Part shown: piece after piece, positions 58,326-64,000 of the stretch
Layout: the number at the start of each line of letters is the position of its first letter
Numbering within the stretch: position 1 is the stretch's first letter
Source of the DNA: Dolomedes plantarius
Taxonomy: Eukaryota; Arthropoda; Arachnida; Araneae; Dolomedidae
DNA: 64,000 bases
Direction of reading: 5' to 3'
Assembly: GCA_907164885.2 (NCBI GenBank)
Contig: OU015490.1
Location: 203,482,661-203,546,660 of the forward strand
Program-made: the position numbers and the translations under genes
Notes under the pieces: model-generated
What the model saw: the letters and a program-made list of their open reading frames with translations, nothing else
Databases searched by the model: none
What the model was told of the DNA's origin: nothing

Positions 58326-59822
58326 CACTGGTGAAATAAATTAAGAGAATTTGCATATTTTATCGAATTTCATGAAAAGAACGGAACTGAATGTAAAACC
58401 ACTGCTTCTAGACAAAAATGCAAATCTTGTACTTCGAATACGTAAGCGTACACGTGAGTGTAGACAGAGCCAGTAGAGAAACAGGCTTTATAAGCGCGCG
58501 TAAGTTAAGACGCATTTCGTTCGCTAGCACACCTCGGCGAATTTCTTGGTGTTATTTTGCAGCAATCAGTTAATTTCAAATTGTAACAGTAAAAATGAGT
58601 AACCACCAACGTTTAGATGATGGAATGAGGTGGCGAATTGTGGGGAGGCTAGTAGCAGGCCAATCTCAAGTTCAAATTTGTAGAGAGTTCAATTTAACGC
58701 CCAGCATCGTGTGTAGCTTATGGAAACAGTTCCATGATACCGGATCCATCGAGAGAAAGCCTGGGCAAGGTTGTCCAAGAGCCACGACGGCCAGAGAATA
58801 TCGCCATTTGTCGATTATAGCGAGGCGTAACAGGAGTGCTACAGCTTCTCAGCTCTCTCGTGACTTGTATGCACCCACAGGAACCCGTGTATCAAGGGTG
58901 ACTGTTTGCAAAAGACTTCATGAGAGAGGGTTGTTTGCAATAAGACCTGCTGTTTGCGTCCCGCTTACTTCGAACAGGATAATCCGTGTATCATGGTGCA
59001 GAGATCATAGAGATTGGAGTATGGATCAATGGGCGACCGTTCTCTTCACTGATCAGTCCCGGTTCAGCCTAAACACCGATTCTCGTCGTACCTTCATATG
59101 GAGAGAACCAGGGACCCGCTACCTACCCTCCAATGTCCGCGAAATCGACCATTATGGCGGAGGAAGTTTAATGGTCTGGGCAGGCATCATGTTGGATGGC
59201 CGCACACCTCTCCATATCTTTGAAAGAGGCACTGTGACTGGTGTGAGGTATAGGGATGAGGTCTTGGAGCCCTATGTTCGCCTTTTCAGGGGTGCAGTTG
59301 GCCCTGAGTTCATTCTAGTGGACGGTAACGCGAGGCCACATAGAGTTGACGAATTGCTAGAGAGTGAGGATATTCGCCGGATGGATTGGCCAGCCAGATC
59401 TCCAGACCCTATAGAGCATGTCTGGGACGCTCTGGGGAGGGCAATTGCAACTCGCAAACCCCCTCCAAGAACCATCCAGGGAATGAAAATAGCGTTGCTG
59501 AACGAGTGGGACCAATTGCCACAGGAAATGATAAACTGCCTTATTTCGAGTATGAAATCACGCTGCGAGACCTGTATATCTGTAAGAGGGGACCATACCC
59601 CCTATTAACCCATTTTTTCTGTTTATTCTGCAACCGCTGTTTCATACCTTCCGACTCCAACGAGTGTTACGCACGATCATGCGTGTGTATTACAATTATT
59701 GATTGGTTATTTGTTTTGTATTGTATCAATGTATGTACATATGAAATTTCATTACAATCGGTACAGTACTTCTAGACATAATCGACCAAGTCTGCAAATT
59801 CTCTTAATTTCTTACACCAGTG
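58326..59822 (+). mobile_element. Tc1-like transposon with full-length open frame
   Basis: 1497 bp. The left end is CACTGGTGAAATAAATTAAG; the right end read inward is CACTGGTGTAAGAAATTAAG. The matched inverted repeat is about 31 bp with two mismatches, flanked by TA (58324-58325, 59823-59824). It is the youngest-looking autonomous-type element in the window. Confidence 0.95.
58595..59608 (+). CDS. Tc1-like transposase, open frame but altered catalytic core
   Basis: 337 residues, the usual Tc1 length (about 340). The ATG at 58595 follows 270 bp of leader and is the first in frame. Residues 7-50 form the first helix-turn-helix (GQSQVQICREFNLTPSIVCS). GQGCPRAT at 57-64 is the AT-hook-like linker, and 65-115 the second helix-turn-helix. 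The catalytic domain has Asp153 (FTDQSRFSL), the GGGSLMVWAGI block at 188-198, then LVDGNARPHR at 241-250 and DPIEHVWDAL at 271-280 with Glu274. In this family the second Asp directly precedes Asn (DDNARPH); here that position, 244, is Gly and only Asp243 remains. The stretch to Glu274 is five residues short of DD34E: about three residues are lost after PHR, and SPDLNPIEH has become SPDPIEH. The in-frame changes keep the frame open but probably abolish DNA cleavage. Confidence 0.95.
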   Translation: MSNHQRLDDGMRWRIVGRLVAGQSQVQICREFNLTPSIVCSLWKQFHDTGSIERKPGQGCPRATTAREYRHLSIIARRNRSATASQLSRDLYAPTGTRVSRVTVCKRLHERGLFAIRPAVCVPLTSNRIIRVSWCRDHRDWSMDQWATVLFTDQSRFSLNTDSRRTFIWREPGTRYLPSNVREIDHYGGGSLMVWAGIMLDGRTPLHIFERGTVTGVRYRDEVLEPYVRLFRGAVGPEFILVDGNARPHRVDELLESEDIRRMDWPARSPDPIEHVWDALGRAIATRKPPPRTIQGMKIALLNEWDQLPQEMINCLISSMKSRCETCISVRGDHTPY

Positions 59823-59984
59823 TATATCAAACGCGTAGGTATGCGGCACAAAATTCGACGATATTTCTACACTCCGAATGGCAACGGCTGAAACTACCGT
59901 AAACATTAGCTGCCGTCCGTAATTTAAAACCGCGTGTGTATAGTGGTGATATTTGTTACAACCGCTGATCTTTTGACAAAATAT

Positions 59985-60121
59985 GTTTAGACCCATCAAA
60001 TCCAGTGTTTAGTCATGGACAGTTGTATGTAGGTTTATCTAGAGTCCGTTCATTTGATTCTGTCACTGTAGTATCTCCTGTAAGAAGTAATCTCACTGTA
60101 GTAATCCATGCTATATTTTAG
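59985..60121 (+). pseudogene. Helitron helicase C-terminal fragment
   Basis: The translation reads LDPSNPVFSHGQLYVGLSRV followed by RSFDSVTVV and stops at TAG (60119-60121). '[19 protein letters not shown]' is helicase motif VI of Helitron Rep-helicases (and Pif1-like proteins), near the protein's C-terminus; Ala is Gly here. The frame is closed upstream and there are no other helicase motifs. It lies inside the TA-flanked element at 58290-60701, so it is a captured or older nested piece. It differs from the helicase fragment at 55095-55281. Confidence 0.8.
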
Positions 60122-60842
60122 TACTTGCTGAATTTTTATTCCATTTTTTAAGTGAAAAAAATTTTCCCCAACAATTTCTTATTTGATGTAATGATAAAGT
60201 GTAGATATCTCAATTTTGAAAAATTGTACATACGGAGAGGAATGTAATTTTTAAAATCATTGGTGTTGGGTGTCTCAGTCTTATCTTTAACTCTGTTCTT
60301 AAGTAATGGAAATTCACATTTTTTAATCGCGATGTTTTAGAATAAGCCTTTAATAGTGAATTTAGCAATGATTATAAATTTTTTGGCTGAGCTCCCATTA
60401 CCCCTTAACAACGTATATTGATGATGTCAGGTAATGGTAACATTCCTTATATATATTACTTTTAGTTGAGTTGTTTTGCAAAAGAAAATATATAACTGAA
60501 AGCGACCATGCTGGTCGCGCAGCGACTAGTACTGTCATATTATCAGAGCTAATCACTTTCACTAGAATACAGCTCATCTATTGTTTTTCGTTTATTCAAT
60601 GTTTAAAATCTACGTTTTTTGTGCACGAGTATAATACGCACCCTCATTTTTGCGGACTAAAATGTGAAAAAAAAGTGCGTATTATACTCAAGATTTTACG
60701 GTAATCAACCATATAACAAAAATGGTGGAAAAACCTCATTGTCGAAAAAATTAGAACATATATATCGGTCAACGTTTCGCATTATTGGTATTGTCAAGAA
60801 AGGGGAATATGTGTGAGACGTAGAATTGGAAATAGATAATTT

Positions 60843-60925
60843 CCTTGCATTATCGGGATGGTGTAAAGTGTTAGGGTACTGGACTTACAGTTAGGTGATC
60901 TGGGTTTGATTCGTCTTAGCTGATG
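60843..60925 (+). repeat. tRNA-like SINE head (candidate)
   Basis: 'ggatggtgtaaagtgttagg' (A-box-like) and 'gatctgggtttgattcgtc' (B-box-like GGTTTGATTCG) sit about 45 bp apart. Confidence 0.4.
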
Positions 60926-60929
60926 GGTA

Positions 60930-61195
60930 ACTTACAGCGTCGATACTTTTAATTCTGTTTAAATAAAAACCCGAGATTTAAATCGCTGAAACCAGCTGTT
61001 TAACAAGTAGCTCAAGTTCAGCGCCGACTCCTCGTGCTTAAGAGTAGGTATTAAGCAGATGGGGCATACAACGTTGATACTTTTATGGTGTAAAAATAGA
61101 AAAAAATAACGAGACTTAAGTCGGTGAAACCATCTGATTGGTAAGCAGTTCAAGTTCAGCTTCGATTCTCTGTACTTAAGAGTACGTACTTAAGG
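60930..61195 (+). repeat. Imperfect tandem duplication, ~125-bp period
   Basis: 60930-61048 and 61062-61190 share 'gttgatacttttat'-like starts, 'gagacttaagtcggtgaaac'-like centres and 'gtacttaagagta' ends. They diverge by roughly a quarter. Confidence 0.7.
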
Positions 61196-62195
61196 AATCA
61201 TGAACACCCAGCTAAGCTAAGGGATTTTCTCAAGAGTTCTTCGTTCGCTTTCTGGTTTAATCGATAAAATTAAGAATAAACGATAAAAAAAATGGATTTT
61301 TTTAAATTTAGACTATATGGATGCAAATGTACTTTTAGCAAAATGTGATTGGTTTTGTTTTAACAGAAAATAATTTTTAATTATTGACTAACCACCGATG
61401 TTTGTGGTAGAATGAAACAGCTTATAAGCCGATTCAGGAGCTTTAGAAAATTATTAATTAGAAAACACTTTATAATGACTAATTTATTAGATAACTAAGT
61501 ATTTTTAAAGTGAAAAATATCATTTGACGTAATCTGCTTGTGTGTATCAATAGAATAACGAACAAAGACTAAAATTGCTTGTGTCGAATTATTTTTATCA
61601 ATGTTCACCGAAACAATGGATACTAATAACCTACCAATTATGTTTACTTAGTAGTATATCTTATTCAAGATAAAGATCTAATTGAAGATAAAATATATAA
61701 GGAAGTACTTTCAGCGTATTTTTGTAAAAATAAGATGTAATAAATAAGTTGAATGTAGAAAGCATCCTACTGATTGTTTTATTTGATAGACCAAAATCAC
61801 AAAACTTTTAAAGTTTTAGATTTTAACCTTTTTAAATTTTAACCTTTAAGAGTTTAAATTTAAAGGTTTAAGTTTAAACTTTAAGGTCTGACTTTAAGGA
61901 ATTCATTTTGTGGGATTTTAATTTTTTTTTAAAATGAACTCATCTTTGTAACTCTCAATTAATCTACTACTTTGTTAGCCCAGACTGTCTAATAATACAA
62001 AATTTATACTGTCTCGTTTATGTAAACCTTTCTAATGACTCCAAAATCAATATTTCTGAGGAAAATTAACCAAGAAATATTTATTAAGTATCAAAAATAC
62101 ACATGTGCCACACTATACAAACTTCGTTTATCTGCTACCATTATTTGTACGTGTGTTCTCTATAAGTGTAATATAAATAGAGTAAAGACTATGTT
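61196..62195. other. AT-rich spacer
   Basis: No gene. A self-complementary run of 'tttaaa' permutations lies at about 61800-61900. Confidence 0.5.
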
Positions 62196-62365
62196 TTGGG
62201 GAAGGTACGATTCCCCCGGATGTCGCGCCTGGGGTGGCACCTATCCAAGTCGGACTCCGACCCTTGTGGTGCTATGACAAACCGGGGCCGCACTGCGCAG
62301 ACTGAACCCTATATGAACCTTGTCTGGAACTTCCGGCCAGGGGCATTAGGAACGGCAACAACAAG
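62196..62365 (+). mobile_element. 5'-truncated SINE
   Basis: Matches the 3' half of the 37697 SINE: 'gaaggtacgattcccccgga', 'tcggactccgacccttgtgg', 'cctatatgaaccttgtctgg', and ends 'ggcaacaacaag'. The tRNA head is missing, the usual result of incomplete reverse transcription. Confidence 0.88.
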
Positions 62366-63341
62366 AAACTAGGTTTTAATTTTTCATGAAAAAACATGTA
62401 ATAAACAAAAATAATTAGTGTGTGTAAGGAGAATCTTTGTACATTCACCTCCAAAATTAACCATCGGGATAATCATTTCTCAATTTCTTTAGAACGTTCA
62501 AAATACCATTCTTATTAGAAACTTATCATTCTTTTCGTTTAGAAATAAAGAATTGCATGTTAAATATTTGGAGTTGAATCGGGGGTGGGGACGTGAGGGT
62601 GGATCACGGGATCACAGGATCGCATTGACCACTGTCCCGCTCTCGTAATCTTGTGGTAGCGTCAACCCATTATTCTCCCCTTTGTCTTGAGTCTTGTGTG
62701 GAGATACGCGAATGTCGCGTAGAAATACTCTCTTCGTGTAGAGGTTTGTAAGCACATCTTGATGCTAAATTAACTACCACCGTATCATGCCCACGGCAAT
62801 TCAATGTATTGTACATTTTTTGTATATTATACCTTAGGACTATTTAATAAAACTCTTTTGAGCTTCCAAGAGTTTGTCTTCGTGTGAAAAAAGTGTAGTA
62901 GTATAATCATCTTTGCATTTCTCCAATTCCTTTGATAACCTTTTGTTCGTTTAAGAGTTGTCATTATTGAAATATTTTTAATTGGGAGGAAGGATATAAA
63001 CTCAGTACTTTGAAGATGAGGAAATTCAGTGCAAAATACATCCTCGCGTTTACTGATAAGAACTATTAATCGGGAACATCATAAGGTAGCTCATTCAATT
63101 TTTCCTCCATTGCCCGATTCGCGACAGTTGCAGGCAAAAAATCAAACAGTCTGGAGCAGATTCGAGCTCCAACTGTTTATCAGTGATGTCATTTAATATC
63201 AACTGGCTGCCTGTGACCTTCGGATACACCTGGAAGTATTGCGCGCGTGCTAGTACATTCCTTTTTCTTTCTGTGCCCCGATTAATGTTACTCGAATATT
63301 TCGATGATTTTGTGTTTAACATTGAAAATTTAATATCTATA
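62366..63341. other. Spacer without recognised gene
   Basis: No gene recognised. The GC-richer stretches at 62580-62720 and 63110-63260 have no known motif; a minus-strand B-box-like 'ggagctcgaatctgc' near 63150 is not convincing. Confidence 0.4.
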
Positions 63342-63425
63342 CGGTGAAACTTCTATATGGAGGCCAATAATGGTGTCAAAAAAAGTGGCCGTTTTTAGGG
63401 GTGGCTGGCTAAAGAAGTTTCATGG
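63342..63425. mobile_element. Very short TA-flanked MITE
   Basis: 84 bp. The ends CGGTGAAACTTCT and, read inward from the right, CCATGAAACTTCT lie between TA (63340-63341, 63426-63427). The centre contains 'ggccaataatggtg' and 'gtggccgtttttag'. Confidence 0.6.
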
Positions 63426-63458
63426 TATATATGTGTATGTGATTCACATTGAGAAATT

Positions 63459-63484
63459 AACTTATATATATATATATATATATA
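63459..63484. repeat. (TA)n microsatellite
   Basis: Short pure TA tract. Confidence 0.9.
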
Positions 63485-63793
63485 TGAAAAGATTACTGTT
63501 TCAATTTCATCATTAACTCGAAACTGTTAATCGGTGCTTGGGATAATACACTGAACATATTTAAATGTATTTAATTACAAATTGCGGAGCACATTGTAAG
63601 GAATATTTTACGATCACAGGGGGAAATAATCTATTACTTTACATAGGGTTATAAATATTAAATTTTTAAAATTTTCTTCTCTTTTCTTCTTTTTCTGATT
63701 CTTCCATTTTAAAGGTTTTCTTTCATTTTATCCTATCTAAAATATTTTTTTCTTCCCTCAAAAGAAGGGGAACCTCTTCACTCCTATCATGAG

Positions 63794-63797
<4 letters not shown>
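63485..63797. other. Spacer without recognised gene
   Basis: T-rich sequence between two TA tracts; nothing identified. Confidence 0.5.

Positions 63798-63850
<53 letters not shown>
63798..63850. repeat. (AT)n microsatellite
   Basis: Pure AT tract directly abutting the open frame at the window edge. Confidence 0.95.
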
Positions 63851-63855
<5 letters not shown>

Positions 63856-64000
63856 TGATAATATTATTAACATCTCGAGCAGTGAAAATGACGGTCATTT
63901 AGAGAAAGATGTCAGGCAGAGGAGCGTCAAGAATTCAGAGAAAAATGATGATAAAAATACCCACATTATTTTTTCGTCCTGTAACGCTATAGGGTTACAA
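63851..64000 (+). CDS. Open frame running off the window edge (speculative)
   Basis: ATG at 63851 opens 50 codons with no stop to base 64000. The translation begins MNDNIINISSSENDGHLEKD and stays hydrophilic and mixed in composition, unlike the surrounding AT-rich sequence. No domain is recognisable in so short a piece. The ATG follows an AT microsatellite, so a real start here would be unusual. It could be a first exon, a transposon gene start (N-terminal regions of piggyBac-type transposases are similarly acidic), or chance. Confidence 0.25.

Larger units (their letters stand above)
58290..60701. mobile_element. TA-flanked element hosting a nested Tc1 copy
   Basis: Terminal inverted repeats begin CCGTAAAATCTTGAGTATA at both ends (58290 onward; inward from 60701), matching at about 26 of 27 positions, with TA outside (58288-58289, 60702-60703). 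The 1497-bp Tc1-like element occupies 58326-59822, only 9 bp inside the left repeat. A Helitron helicase tail is in the right half. Another copy of the repeat motif, 'gagtataatacgcac', lies inverted at 60622-60638, so the right end alone could instead be a small fold-back MITE. Confidence 0.6.

Noticed and set aside
61800..61905. Palindromic element
   Set aside because: Runs of tttaaa-type text are self-complementary by composition; no defined ends.

Overview
The window looks like AT-rich nuclear DNA from an arthropod. An arachnid, probably a spider, is my best guess, but that is inference: no host gene here fixes the species. The grounds are abundant Tc1/mariner, pogo/Tigger, hAT, TTAA-type, Helitron and LINE remnants, tRNA-headed SINEs with an AAC-rich tail, and long (AT)n microsatellites. 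There is no sign of bacterial or organellar organisation. I found no complete host protein gene. The one long intact reading frame is a Tc1-like transposase at 58595-59608.

Region by region. 0-10 kb: a LINE RNase H fragment, hAT and Tigger-type MITEs, a dead full-length Tc1-like element with 223-bp inverted repeats (4296-5945), a MITE sitting on the junction of a tandem duplication, and a TTAA-flanked element split by a 277-bp insertion with a 15-bp target duplication. 10-20 kb: a CpG-rich stretch that could be a host promoter and leader exon (about 11090-11420), a large fold-back element, two pogo/Tigger elements back to back in an AT tract, a SINE, a 155-bp (AT)n tract, and a satellite of about 125 bp carrying a MITE. 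20-34 kb: TTAA, hAT and Harbinger-type elements, a possible Mutator-like remnant, and several segmental duplications. 34-40 kb: Helitron and Tc1 remnants, a full-length SINE and a palindromic TA/CA/TG microsatellite.

40341-51879 is the most striking region. It is an 11.5-kb tandem array of 19 near-identical units of 601 bp (three are 584-585 bp). Each unit consists of two related satellite monomers of about 180 bp, one of them interrupted by a 224-bp tRNA-derived SINE flanked by a perfect 16-bp target duplication. A single SINE insertion was therefore captured by the satellite and amplified with it, leaving 19 pol III-type promoters pointing the same way.

52-64 kb: a TTAA/piggyBac-type MITE, a hAT element with an 8-bp target duplication interrupted by a helicase-containing insert, a complete non-autonomous Helitron, and a nested stack in which a Tc1-like element lies inside an older TA-flanked element that also contains a Helitron helicase tail. 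The intact Tc1 frame has a changed catalytic centre (Gly before Asn245 where Asp is expected, and a shortened spacing to the final Glu), so it may be an inactive but open copy. No operon-like cooperation exists here; the genes and fragments belong to separate selfish elements.
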